Shown piece by piece: positions 9,632 through 22,600 of a DNA stretch of 64,000 nt. Numbering within the stretch: position 1 is the first letter of the stretch; each line of letters opens with the position of its first letter. Source of the DNA: Adiantum capillus-veneris (taxonomy: Eukaryota; Streptophyta; Polypodiopsida; Polypodiales; Pteridaceae); assembly GCA_014529385.2 (NCBI GenBank), contig CM043962.1, positions 121,109,970 to 121,173,969 of the forward strand, written 5' to 3'. The notes beneath the pieces were generated by a model. It was not told where the DNA came from and did no database searches. It saw only the letters and a list, made by a program, of their open reading frames with translations. The translations under genes and the position numbers were made by a program.

Positions 9632-11705
9632 TGCGTATATGTGTGGATTTTGATCCACCTATGATGGGCTGATCCTCAAAGAAAAAGCGTGTCAATGTCG
9701 ATGCCGAACCAAAAACAATGGTCACTGCTGACGTAGTGAAACTAGACCAGCCTGCAATCAGATCATTAAATCTCCCAAACCGCATGAGGAATTTGATAAA
9801 AAATTCTACTACAAATTTGTAGATCTCAAACAACCGTGAAGAATCTTAGGAGGCATCTCCAAAATCTCATTTGAAGAAAACTAAAATCAAGCTACAAAAT
9901 CCGGCTTCTGTTAACGCATGATCTATAGACACTATGAACGTTCCATCTCAAAATTGGTGAAGAATTTGAAAAATTATCCAACTACAAACTTGTAGAGCAC
10001 AAAAAATTGGTTGAGATTAGTAAAAATTGTCTTGAAATGGTTGTTTATCATGGGGGGGAAATCTACAAAAAATTTTGAAAATTTTCCTGCAAATATGTTC
10101 GCATGTACACTCCCAAATGCTTTTGTGAGCCAAATGCAAGCTCACACGTGCTCTTGTATACACTATGAGCTGAAATGAAGCTCACCTAATGCTTCTCTAC
10201 TCGAGATCTAAGTGATCTCACCTACACCAAGCTCCAATGGTGAGCTCTAAAATGGTTGCCTACTTGCGAATGCACCAATGCTCACACGTCACAAAGTGGG
10301 ATCTCTCTACAATGAACTCTTTGCATAGAACCGAGCTCTGATACTCGTAGAAGAGTGCAAGAGCGAGGAGCGTGCGCATAGTCCATGCTATGGAGAAGGG
10401 GGAGACACACAATGGGTGGATTCTGTAGCAATATACTACACTCCCTTATTCTATAAGGATAAATGAATAGGTGTTAATGGATGGGTTAGTGGGTTGATTG
10501 GCTAGCCACTTGGCTATTATCGTAACATGAGACAACTACTTGCACTTGCTGCTTTCTAAAAACTTTAATTAGCCAGTGAGTTTCTTTTTTTGGAGGCTTT
10601 AATCAGTCAGTAAAAGAAAAACTACTTGCACTTGCTGCTTTCTGAAAACTTTAATTAGCTACTGTTGTAACGTACTTGCTTTTTGGAGGCTTTGATTAGC
10701 CTGAGCTATGACATACTTACTTCGAGTCTTCGAGAAAAACTCATAGCACTATAGTTTGCTAATGTTCTTTGCCTTATCCAGCGTTGCAAAACTTAAGCAG
10801 CCTTATAGAGGTTGTCACTTACAATTTGATAGCTATATATGTGCACTTGCATACTCGGTTTTGTACCAAAATTGGGGCTGATTTGAGCAACACCAAGCTT
10901 GGACTATTTGAATCTCTCTTTGTAGCAACTGAATCAGCCAAGTGCTTCCAAGATTCATTCACATCACTATGCCATGACTTGCATCGACAACATTGCCGCA
11001 TCAAGGAACATACACGAAGATGCATCTTCCCAAAGAGTATCACCATAGCCATAAGACACGTACCTGTATAAAATTATCTCCAAATGTTAAGTAGAACAAG
11101 CAATCTCTTATAATAGATCATCTATACAACCATATACATCAAGTATGGGCGTGAAAGTTGAGCATGACAATGTCATAAACATGCAATTGGATGTGTATCA
11201 AATCAAACACATCCAAAATCATCACTTGCCTACACAAATGCAAGCTTAAATAGCTCTCAAAGAGCACCACAATATCATGTGTATGTTCAAAATCTCATTC
11301 TAGTCAGTGCTCTGGAGTATGGGCATCTACATGTCACTACTCCCATGCAATCGATCTACTCCTACTGGAGATTAAAAAATCTATCTAGAATTTCAAAAAT
11401 GATATCACAAACACTTTTGCAGCCTACCAAGACCCTAGAGTAGACTCATAGATCATATATATTTGAGTTTGTATGAGAGATTATGCAAAAGACTGTGCTT
11501 TGGGTTGAGCAAACATAAAATACGAGCTACATTGTATGTTTCTTCTTGCTTATTCTCTACCCAAATCCACCAAAATATCAATCCTCAAGCTCTACATAAG
11601 CTCAACTTTCATCCTCAAGCTTAGATCTATTCTATGAGCACTCTAGGAGCAATGATTTGTGCGAACATAATCTCTAAAAATGGAGCCTTGAACCGTAATT
11701 CATCG

Positions 11706-11717
11706 GCTCCAATACCA
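11706..11717 (-). other. Possible primer-binding site and LTR edge
   Basis: The minus strand reads TGGTATTGGAGC, two mismatches from the initiator-Met site. It is preceded by GCTCTTATCA, an LTR-like CA end at 11720. No matching second LTR was found, so this may be a lone remnant. Confidence 0.35.
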
Positions 11718-12027
11718 CTTGATAAGAGCGAAAGGAAAGAAAAGAGGAGAGGGAGAGAGCTGAAGCTCCAGTGGTGAGTTCCACGATCTTATTTCTTAGA
11801 CTACCAAAGAATAATACACTACATGAGTATATGTGATGGGTATGTGTGGGTATTCACACTGGGTGACTAGAAACTTGGCCTTTAGCCCCAACAAAGGAGG
11901 CCGCTTTGGAGAGCTTGACTAAGGAGTTTGCCTAGCTAGAGCTCTTATGAAAAGAATGCAAAATGTTTGAAGGAGATCAAGCCACATGACCACCTTCAAG
12001 CGCTTTTTGTCTTGTGTGCAACATGTC

Positions 12028-12122
12028 TCAATCACATTCATAATCGCAATTTCAGTCACAATCTCAATCACAATCACAATCACAACCGCAATCCCAATCC
12101 TCTCCAAATCTCAATCTCAATA
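12028..12122. repeat. Degenerate (CAATCA)n repeat
   Basis: Repeats of CAATCT, CAATCA and CAACCG in register form an imperfect hexanucleotide array. The small minus-strand ORF over it, alternating Ile and Val, is its translation product and not a gene. Confidence 0.7.
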
Positions 12123-13358
12123 TAGTCTTAATCACAGTGTGGACCTTATATAGGCCCAAGCCTGCAAGCTTCCTTTTTGGAAGAGTGGTTATGTTGGTAA
12201 AAAAATAATCAAAAAATCATACCACCCATGACAATTGTAGGCACATGACTCATGAGAACTTGCAAAAAAAGCATAAAATATGTGTGCACAAAAAAGCAAG
12301 TCATCCATGCAAAATTTGAAAGGTGATATTTTAATTTTGTTTGAAAAGTGTCAAAAATGGCTCTTTTTAGAGACTTGTAGCTCGAAAACTATAAAGAACT
12401 GCGCTTATGGAATATTACAATGCTCCTAGAACTTAAGCTATTGTGAGAATCTTTGAATCAATTTTGCTTTGCTTTCTTGAAATCCAACCTATGGTTTCAA
12501 TGTAGCTTCAAAACACCTTTTAAATGCAACATTCTCAGCAACCACTCACTTTAAGACTCTCGAAAAACCATAAAAGAGAAGAACGTTTTCTACTCAGTAA
12601 AAGGAACATTTCACTCATACACAACTTTCCAAATTCTCGCTCAGTAATGCTTAAAATTCAAGCGCAAAACATGTCGTCATTAACGTGAGAAATGCAAGAA
12701 CAAATTTTAAATGAAACCAAAATTTGACGATAGAAACATCACAGCCTCCATGCACGATTTCAAAAATTTTCATTATGAAACCAACCTATTACACTTGTCT
12801 CAAGTATTGGGCACATGTATTCAACTAGCGGGTGGGTGATTTGGTTGTGGAGGGGGACATTCTAGCTGAATTCTAAAGGCTGGACAGCCTTGCTTTGGTT
12901 AGCAAAAGGTGTTGACATGCATCATTATGTCCTTATAAACCCAATGGTTGGCCTATTGTGGGACTATTGTATTCACTGCATCTTGGAGCAAGGGTGGTCC
13001 ATGGCTTGCCAAAAACCTTTTGTTAAGCAGAGAAAGAAGGGGCACACTTAAAACTTACCCATTTTCAAAGGGCAAGCTCAAAATCAAGCCCAACACTCCT
13101 CGAAAGAAATGAAACCATTTTCTTGCCCTTGGTTTCTAAGGGCAAACCAGTGAAATAATGCCCAAATTAGGATATTTATTGGGGTTTATAACTAAAGCCC
13201 AAATTTTGATCTTGAAAATCAAGGCTCAATGAATTACAATTTACAACCAGGAATTTTGAAATTCACACTATAAGCCCGGGTATCATGGTTTGTGAGGCTG
13301 CAAGAGTGGGGTGGTCAACCAAACACCGATGCGACGTCGTGTGAACTCAGCCGCTCGG

Positions 13359-13368
13359 ATATATATTC
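13359..13368 (+). promoter_or_regulatory. Candidate TATA box of the WD40 gene
   Basis: GATATATATT lies about 190 bases upstream of the ATG. A palindromic GACGTC (ACGT core, bZIP-type) sits about 25 bases further upstream at 13333-13338. The assignment rests on position only. Confidence 0.35.
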
Positions 13369-13483
13369 TGGAAGGCCTGCCAGGGAGTAGCGAGTACCCA
13401 CGGGCCACATAGACCAGGACTCTGATTGCTTCTGCTAGAGAATTGCCCAATTAACCGACTGTTGAATCGTCGCAGACGTGCGG

Positions 13484-13485
<2 letters not shown>

Positions 13486-13518
<33 letters not shown>
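13486..13518 (+). repeat. (GA)n tract in the likely 5' UTR
   Basis: A 33-base GA microsatellite sits 37 bases upstream of the WD40 start codon. GA/CT tracts in 5' UTRs are common in plants and can bind GAGA-binding (BBR/BPC) factors; any such role here is inference. Confidence 0.6.
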
Positions 13519-13521
<3 letters not shown>

Positions 13522-13554
13522 CGCAACAGAGACGGAAATTTAGGCACACGAGTT

Positions 13555-13698
13555 ATGGCACACCGTCTCAGAGCGGCTTTTGATCATGCTATGGGGGAAG
13601 AATTTGAGTTAGTGGATTCTGAGGATGATGCTGACGATCCTCAGGACGGTGCCCGTGAAGATGAGTTCGGTTCTGACATGGATGAAGAATTTGACGTG
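13555..13698 (+). CDS. WD40 gene exon 1
   Basis: Forty-eight codons from ATG (MAHRLRAAF) through an Asp/Glu-rich stretch ending DMDEEFDV, then donor GTCAGT. The acidic N-terminus followed directly by the [12 protein letters not shown] region is the arrangement in plant homologues. Intron 1 (13699-14515) holds no recognisable gene. Confidence 0.85.
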
Positions 13699-16600
13699 GT
13701 CAGTCTCTTTGCATCAACAAATTCCCCACATTGGTTTGTCTTTCTCCCTGCATTGCAATAACTAATCAGAGGTTGCATCATGCATTGATCGCTTTAGATT
13801 GCGATTTATTTAAAATTCATTTTTTTACTTCAATTCTGATTCAATCAAGTTGGTTTGTCAGTTTGGGTGGCTTTTCTCCTTTGAAGGGATGATGCTTGTT
13901 ATTCTTTCTGCAAGCTTTCATTTGGGCTACCCTGTTTCGCGGCAATTGAGCCACAAGAAAAAGCTGCTAAATTTGAGCTCAGAAATAAATGCATTAAAGG
14001 ATACGTGGATGATTAATAGTGGTGTATTTCTTCTTTCCTGCAAGGGAAATCATGGTGACCATGTCTCTATGACTTTAGGCGTTGATGTTTGGATGTGAGA
14101 CTTGTGTTAGAAACTTGAGCTTTTTAGAGCTTCCTTTTCTTGTGGTTTTCTGTTTGCTTATACAATGTTTGCCTGCTAATATCTGCATAAAGGCTCTCAG
14201 TTGAAGTCTGCAGCTTGGGTCACAATTCACTAGGTTCACGTTTTATTTTTTTGGGGAGGCGGGGGTGTTTCACGAAGTTTCTTCAGTAAAGATTTGATTC
14301 TCTTAACATATGGTTTGGGACGTAACATGGTGATTGGCGTGCCAAAGATGGGTGTTTGATGTTGTGATATTATGCTAGGCACAATTTTTTGCAAAAATGC
14401 ATTGCTAAACCTTTTAACACAAGTCATGGCATGTTCTATATTTTACACATGCTGTGTGTGTGAGAAATAGCCTTGCTTGATGGTGAGCTCAATGTAATAG
14501 TCAGAATTGTTACAGCTTAGTGGCAGGAATGTGGATACAACTGCAGCTCAAGCAAGACGTGGCAAAGATATTCAGGGAATTCCTTGGGATCGTTTACGTT
14601 TCACGCGGAAAAACTATCGGGAAAACAGACTGCAGCAGTATAAGAACTATGAGAACTTGAATGTTCCACGCCAAAACCTTGAGAAGGTATTTTGTTTATT
14701 CTCCCTTCTCCAATTCGTATTTAATCTTAGGTTTTGAAGTTTGAAACTTGGTAATAGGAGTGCTTGCAAGTTGAGAAAGGAGGCAAGTTTTATGCATTTC
14801 GACACAACACGCGAACAGTGAGCTCTACTGTTGTACACTTTCAGGTACTTTCTGTTGTAATCTTGTTTAAGGTTTGAAGTACCAGGCCTTTTCCTTTGAA
14901 GGTTGAATGGGAACACTAACCATATTTAAGGACAAATTGTTTAATAAAGGAAGATGTAATGCGAAGGAAGAACGTAGGGTAGATTTAGAATGAGCAAAAG
15001 ATGCTGAATCTGAGGTTCTGGTGCCAGCAAAAGAACTGCTCCATCTGGCTATGGGCAAGTTGTATAGCGTAGAATTAGAATTAGCAAATTAGTTGTGCTA
15101 AAGATGCTGAATCTGAGGTTCTAGTGCTGGCAGAAGAGCTGCTCAATCTGGCTATGGACGAGCTGTATAGGTCACGGAGTAACTTATATTATTTATGTGA
15201 CTAGTTTTATGGCAAGTAGTTGGTAGCTTTGTGCTTGTTAAGGCTATGGTTTACATGATAGTTTGGCTTGAGTCCCACTTGATGCTGATTATTTTGTTTC
15301 ACCTCCTGTCCCGTTGCATCTCATGGTAGGGAGTGGGTTGTTTTTGTTAGATTTTTACCTCCTGTGGCTCTGGTATCTCGTAGGAGCAGATTAGAGAGAG
15401 TGCCGTGATTTACTGTCTGCAGAGCCCCAGTCAGTGTCACAAATTGGTGATGTGGCTGCACACACACACACACACCCTTTCAGCATGGACAGCCCCCGGG
15501 AAAATCCCTGGCAATGCTGACGTGGCTGCCCAGTGCACACACCCCTGTGGCGGGCTGAAAAGCTGACGTGGCAGCCCGCGATCTGCGGTGTGATTTCCGG
15601 CAGCAGGGCAGAACCAGCGGCAGTTTTTTTGGACAGCTTTTGGCATGCTTTTTGGCTACGCATGTTGGGAGAGAGAGAAAGCCTTTTGCTTTATTAAAGC
15701 ATAAAAGAGAAAGAGAGAGAAAGCCTTTTGCTTTATTTTATTTCAGCATAAAAGAGAAAGAGAGAGAAAGAGCCTTTGCTTTATTTTCCACAGAGCTTTT
15801 GATTTTCAGCTTTTGGGGCTTTGCTTTTGGCATCGCTTGTAATCTTTAAATATGTGAGCAAGCCACTCACAACTCAGAGCATCTGGACGCAGAGTGTTGA
15901 GTGTGAGCGCCTGCCCGCATTCTTGTACTTTGAACTCAGATTAATACAAAAAGAAATACCGAAAGGGGGGCCAGTCTTTGGGGCCAATAAATCTAGGCAC
16001 GGAACTCCCCCGGGCCAGTGTCGAATCAATTGTGAACTGTGAACTGTTTTGAAGTGGTTATTTGTGCTGTCGCGGTAGATTCTCGACTTGCAGTGTCCAA
16101 GTCTGTTTTAGTGGTATCAGAGCACGACCGATTTCTCTTCTACGGGAAATCCGATCCCTAGTTTTTCCGCGGCACCTATGGCTTCAAGCAAAGATTAGTC
16201 GACTCCCTCTGCATCCGGAGATGCGGGAAGGGATCACAACGAAGATTCAGGCAAGGAGTATCGCCTGCCTCGGCCTACTCAGGCGGAGCGTCAGGAGATG
16301 GAGCGTCGTCAATTGATCGGCGATGCAACAAAGATGATGCTCAATATTGCGAACGACCCAAAATTTGCAAAATATATGAGCGAGACTTCTTTCGAGGAGG
16401 TGCACACGCAGTGACAGAAAACCACAAAGCCACCCCGAAAACCCGCTCTCAAGAAACCTCCCTACTCCCAAGAAGTATATAGAGAAGGAATTAGAAGAGG
16501 TGGTTGATGCACGAATTGCTCAGCTTTTTGACACGCAGAACAAAGCTGAAAAGCACAGCAAAAAGGAGAAGAAAGGCACTGACTTCCCGGGCTATTTGGG

Positions 16601-19600
16601 TCATCAGTCTACTTTTGAAAAAGCAAGAAAGCAGAAGAAGCGTGTTCGATTTGAAGGTGTACCCAGTTCTTCTTCTTCTTCTTCTGACAGTTCTTCTAGC
16701 TCATTTGACTCGAGCGAAGAAGACCGAAAAGGCAAAAAGCGAAGCAAAAAGCAACGCTTCGGAAAGGGCAAGAAAAAGACAAAGAAGTCTAAATCTCGCC
16801 CCGTGAGTGACAGTTCTACAGAGGACTCGTCTACAGACAGTTTAGACTCTGACGACAACAACTTTTATGCAAAGAAGAAGAATTTTTACAAAGCCAACCA
16901 GTATGACTTTTTGGAAGACAAAAGCAAGGAAGTCCGAGAGTTTAAGAAAGGTGGACAGTCAATTAAATTTGACACGTTTTCGGGATATAGAGATGCTTCG
17001 AAGGCTGTCTTTTGTACAACAGTTTGACATCGCTTTCGCGGGAGGACGTTACTCAAAGCACTCTTAATATTTGGAGAGCTGCCTCTTACTTTAAGGGGAA
17101 TGCTCGAACTTGGTGGTCCACGCTTCTATTAAGCAAGACTGCGCCAGTTAAATGGCTGAAATTCAAGAGGATTTTTATTTCTTCTTGGCTGACTTGAGAG
17201 TATGAACGCGGCATACGAACTGCTTGGAAGTATCTTCGGATGACCAAGAAGGATATAGTGGACGCTTATTGCGAGAGATTCTGGAGCTCTTTTCTACCCG
17301 CCTCTTCATTTAAGAAGATCTTGTTCAAGGAACAGATTGAGCGGTTTACCTTGGGTCTACCTACAGAGATCCGAGATCACTGCTTGGAACAGAATTCAAC
17401 TTCCGTTCAGGAGTTGATGAGTCATGCGGAACGGGGTTTTGCCATTCACTCTGGCAGTCGGACCTACTCCACCGATGAGATCATGACACAAAGAGCCAGA
17501 CTTCGACAAATGAAAATAGAAAGAGAAAGAGCAACCTAGAAAAGAAAGATGCACGACCCAAGCTTACTCCTTAGGAGAGAGCTCGCTTCATCAGGGAAGG
17601 AAAGGGCTTTGGATGCGGGAAAACTGGACATATCTCCGCGAAGTGTCCTAAAAAGGCATAGAAAGAACAAAATGACAAGGACGACGAAAGGCCCGAGAGT
17701 TCGAGAGCAGCTGAGGAACGTGGAAGAAAAGGCAAGATGAAAACAAGAATGGTTCCAGATTGCGTGGGTATCGATCCGAGCACGGTGGACGAGAGTACAG
17801 AACTTTGCCGAGCTTGGGGCAAAGTGAAAGACCAAGAAGCCCTGATCTTCTTTGATAGAGGAGCCAAGGCCAACTTCATTTCATCGGAATTGGTGGCGCG
17901 GCTCAAGATCACTCCCGATCGGATGGGACCACTTGTGGAGGCAGTTCTAGCGGCACCTGTCACCAGCCAATGGCAATTCCATTTTTGTTTATTTTCTCTT
18001 TCTTTGGGGAATTTCGTTTGTTTTACCTTTTGGAAACACCCCTCTGGAAATCTAACTGCCCTGCATTGCATAGCTAGTGTGGAACTGTTCAGAGAGAGTT
18101 CAGGCCTGAGGGCTAAAGAGCACTAAGGTTGGACAAGGACTATGGTTAGCCAAAGTGGGGTCATTGGCCAGCCAAAGCGGAATCCTTTGCTAAATAGGCT
18201 ACATTTTAGTTATGGGTGTGGCTGCAGTGTACAAAGAGGGTCAGATGACCTAGAAGAATGTAATGGCAGAAACTCCTAAATTTTAGGGATTGCTATTTTT
18301 GGACGGCAAAATGTCTTCGCGTCATTACGTGCAGTTTGACATGGGGATCATTTTGTTACTCTGTGGCCAAGTCAACAGAGGCTGCAGGTGAGATATTTTT
18401 AGACCCGAGGGTCTAAAGTGGGAAAATGCACAAATGAGTGACACTTGGCACTCTGAGGCCAGTTTACTACTTAAAGAGAAGGCAAAAACGTGATTTTCAG
18501 TTGGGAGCTCGTTTTTGAGTGCTGTCACAGGTGGGAGAGCTTCAATGGAGTGCTGGCTTACCCTCTATGTACAGTGAGGTGCAGGATGTCATGACCTACA
18601 CACCTCTCACTGCTCTCTCTCTCCCCTATTCTTTATGGTTATGCCCCTCTAGTGGGCTCATTAGATTGACCATGTACAGTCTTGTGGTTTGATGCTCTAT
18701 TGCTGAGGCAAGAGCCTCCCTGAACAGGAACAAGAGTAGCTAACTGCTACTCCAAAGCAAGGAAACGAGAGGGTGATAACCTCTCAAGTAAACACACAAA
18801 AATCAGCACTGTTTTATTGCTGATTTTGGGCTGTTTTGGGACTGTATTGTGCTCGGAATCATGCCAGAATCAAGGGGCACGTAGTCCAAGGCATTGGGAA
18901 CAATGCAGGGACAATTGACAGCTGAAATTAGGTCAAAAGAGGTCCTAACCAGAAAATACAGCGGTCTGAAATTTACTGTTTTGCAGCCGTATGGACGCCA
19001 GATGCATTGGGAACAGTGCCCAATTGTCAGAGAATACTTTTGGGAAGTGTTGGGGCTCAAAACAAGTGAAAAACCAGAAATTCCAGCGAGCTGTAATTGC
19101 TCTTTTTGAGTTGGAATCAGAGGGTTTTTGTCAGTTGAATCAAGTTTCAGTGTTGGGAATTGTTTGGGGTCAATTTTGGAGCCGTTGTGCTACCAAAATT
19201 TAGCCAAAATAGGTGTTGTATTGCTGGATACAGATTAGGATTCCCGGAACTCTGATTTTTGTAGGTTTGGGGCTGTTTCGATGCCCTAAATCCTTCCAGA
19301 TTCAAGGGGCAACTAGTCCAAGGTGCAGGGAACAGTGTAGGGGCTACAGGGAGCTGAAAACAGAGAAAAACCAGTCAATAACCAGAAATTAGAGAGGTTG
19401 GTTATGCTCTGTTTTGGTCAATTAAAGGTGGAATCGGGACAAGGACAGTGGTCTCCTTAGGATTCCCTACTTGCAGACTGTTTTGGGCAGGGTTCTGTGT
19501 CGTTATGCTGCCCAAATTCCTCCAAACAGGATAGAAACTGCGGGATGCAGGTTTAGTGCTATAAGCACTCTTTGTACTTCCTCTTAACTGTGAAAGAATA

Positions 19601-22600
19601 AAGAAATACCGAAAGGGGCACCTATTTAGGGGCCAATCTAGTGTCTGACTCGCATACAGATGCATTCTAGCATCTGTATCCCATTCCCCTCTCTTGTGTC
19701 ATTATAGCACAGGTAGAATAGACGACTAATAATGGGTGAAAGCTAAATCAAGGTTTGAAGTAAAGTCTACCGCCCTTTTTGAAGTTAACAGGCCGGTTAC
19801 AGCACCCGGCATGGACGTAGCCATTACACCTGTCATTGGCAAACTTCGATTGCATTGTCAGGGGTATTTGGGGCATGAGGACTTTTACATAATGCCTTTG
19901 GAAGGTTGTGATGTTCTCTTGGGAATTCCCTCGTACCACAAGAACAACGCCGTGGTCGATTATCGAGCGAGGAAAGCGACATTGACTACAGAGAAGGGCA
20001 GAACCATTGTACTTGACATTAAACTGAAGGGTGAGTCTGTCCCTATTGTATCGGCTTCGACCATTTCAAAGTTAATGAAATCCAGTATATTTGTTTACTT
20101 ATCTTTATGAAAGAGTTGAGTGATGAGGACAAATATGTATGAACTTGATAGAGAACGCCAAGATTTTCTCCACTCTCATGCCGATTGCTTCTCAGAGGGC
20201 CTCGCCAGGCGAGTTACCACCCGCTCGTCCCGAAGATCATACTATTGATCTGATTCCTGGAAGCACGCCACCGAACCGGCCACCTTACCGTGTGAGCCGA
20301 GCACAGAACGAAGAGATTATGAACCAAGTGAAAGACCTCTTGGAAAATGGTCTTGTCCAGCCTAGTACTTCACCGTATTGCTCTCCAATGTTGTTGGTTT
20401 TGAAGAAAGACGGATCTTGGAGAATGTGCATCGATTATAGAGCTCTCAACAAAATCACCATCAAGAACAGATTTCCGATTCCTAGGATCGATGATATACT
20501 CGACATATTACAGGGATTCTCGTGCTTTAGCAGGATTGATTTGAAGAGTGGATATCATCAGATCCGAATCGTGCCGTGAGACGTCTACAAGACAGCCTTT
20601 CGGATGACTTTTGGGTTATTTGAGTTTTTGGTGATTCCTTTTGGCTTAACCAATGCTCCTGCAACATTTAACCGGATGATGGACAGGACTTTTCAAGAGT
20701 ACAAGCTATTTGTTGGCACTTTTCTTTGACTATATCATTGTTTTCTCCAAGAATGAGGCAGAACATAGAGATCATAGAGATCATCTGCTTCAAGTCTTTC
20801 AGGCATTACGAGATCACAAATTAGCGAAGAAAAGAGAATTTTTCCTACCAAAGATACACTTTTTGGGACACATTGTGTCAGCAGCAGGAGTGCAAATGGA
20901 TCCGGCCAAGATAGAGACTATCCGTGATTGGCCCGATTTGAAGAATGTCCATGAAGTTAGAAGCTTCTTGGGATTGTGTTCGTACTATAGGTGGTTCATT
21001 TGAAAGTTTGTAGAGGTTGCTTCCCCTTTGCATATCTTGACACAGGAAGGAGTCCCTTTCTCGTGGGGACCCACTGAGGTGACTGCCTTTCAGACTTTGA
21101 AGGAGAAACTGACTACGGGACCAATTTTGACTTTGCCGGACTTGCAGAAGTCATTTGAAGTATATTGTGATGCTTGTGGTCGTAGTCTGGGTGCGGTCTT
21201 AATGCAAGCAGGCCATGTCATTGCTTACGCGAGCCGATTGTTCTCAAGGCCGGAATTGACAGCACAGATTTATGAGAAAGAGGTTATCCATGCTCTTACT
21301 CAGTGGCGGCATTGTCTACTTGGAGCGGATTTTACCGTTCTTCTCAGATCATCAGAGTTTGCGCTACTTCTTGTCACAGAAGCAGCTATTGGAAAAGCAG
21401 ATGCGGTGGGCGAACATCTTGTCACAGTTTCACTTCCAGATTGTCCATATTCAAGGACATAAGAATTTGGTGGCAGATGCTTTGTCTCAGAAGCCGTTGG
21501 TTCTGGCTATTTCTGCGATACATCATAGGAGCTTCGAGGATATGGTCGACTAGTATGCCACAGATCCGGATTTTGCAGACATTTTCAGACGGATACGGGA
21601 TGGGGAGACAGTAGCGGGACATTCCATTCGGGATGGCTACTTGATGAGAAAAACCATGTTCGTTACACAGCTGTTGAGGGAAAAGGTTATGACTGAATGC
21701 CACTGTCCGCCTTTTACGGGTCATCGCGGCATTGCTACCACCATGAAAGGGATAGAGAGAGATTTCTTTTGGCCGAGACTCAAGAAGGATGTGGACGAGT
21801 TTGTGCGCAGGTTCTTGGTATGCGAGAAGGTCAAGTTTGACAGGCATAAAGCACAGGGATTGTTACAGCCTTTGCCCATACCCACTATTGCAATGGATTT
21901 CATTTTTGATCTCCCGAGAACACAGAGTGGTCTCGATGGTATCTGGACTGTCATTGACAGATTTAGCAAGCAGGCTCATTTCATTCCAGTGAAGAAAACA
22001 GTCAAGCCGGATCACTTAGCGAGACTGTTTGTGGCCTAGATTTTCAGATTACATGGCATGCCTGAGACGATTGTCTCCGATAGGGACCCCAGATTTACGA
22101 GTTTGTTTTGGAAGGCAATTTGGGAGAACATTGGCACGCGGTTGCAATTCTCGTCATCTTTCCACCTGTGACGGGCAATCTGAGATTGCCAATTCAGTGG
22201 TTTTAGATTTGTTGAGGTCTTATATCTCAGATTAGAAGACTCAATGGGAAAAGTATCTACCTTTGGTAGAATTTTCCTAGAACAACACAATACACTCTTC
22301 GCCGGGGAAGGCGCCATTTGAGATTGTTGAAGGTGCTGCGAAGGTTCTACCCTTCCTAAGCAGGAAAGATAAGATTTTTGATGTTGATGAGTATACGCAC
22401 GAGTTAGACACGGCTATTGCCAAGGTCCGCGAGGCTTTGCCAATCTCAAGAAAGACAGAAAAAGGTAGCAGATCGCCATCGTCGCAATTTGAAATTGAAG
22501 GAGGATGATTGGGTGCTCTTACGTTTTGAGAAGGCACGCTTGAGAAAGAAAAAGGGAAAGGAGAGGCTTTTTCCAAAGCTTAGTATGAGATACTATGGAC

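Larger units (their letters stand above)
9632..13330. other. About 3.7 kb with no gene; old transposon traces
   Basis: I see no convincing coding sequence. Several stretches look like LTR-element leftovers: a GAGCTCTGATAC block at about 10331-10342 resembling an initiator-Met primer-binding site, another at 11706-11717, and repeated TTTAATTAGC blocks with related AACTACTTGCACTTGCTGC blocks at about 10533-10625. The ORF at 10769-11071 and its antisense shadow have no recognisable motif. Confidence 0.4.

Noticed and set aside
10319-10345. Second primer-binding-site-like block (GAGCTCTGATAC)
   Set aside because: It lacks the TGG start and an adjacent CA/TG LTR end, so it was not called as a separate element.
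11919-12107. 62-residue Ile/Val ORF
   Set aside because: It is the translation of the degenerate CAATCA repeat.
16604-16861. Acidic minus-strand ORF opposite gypsy-1 gag
   Set aside because: Antisense shadow of the Ser/Lys-rich gag segment; it recurs opposite gypsy-2 gag for the same reason.
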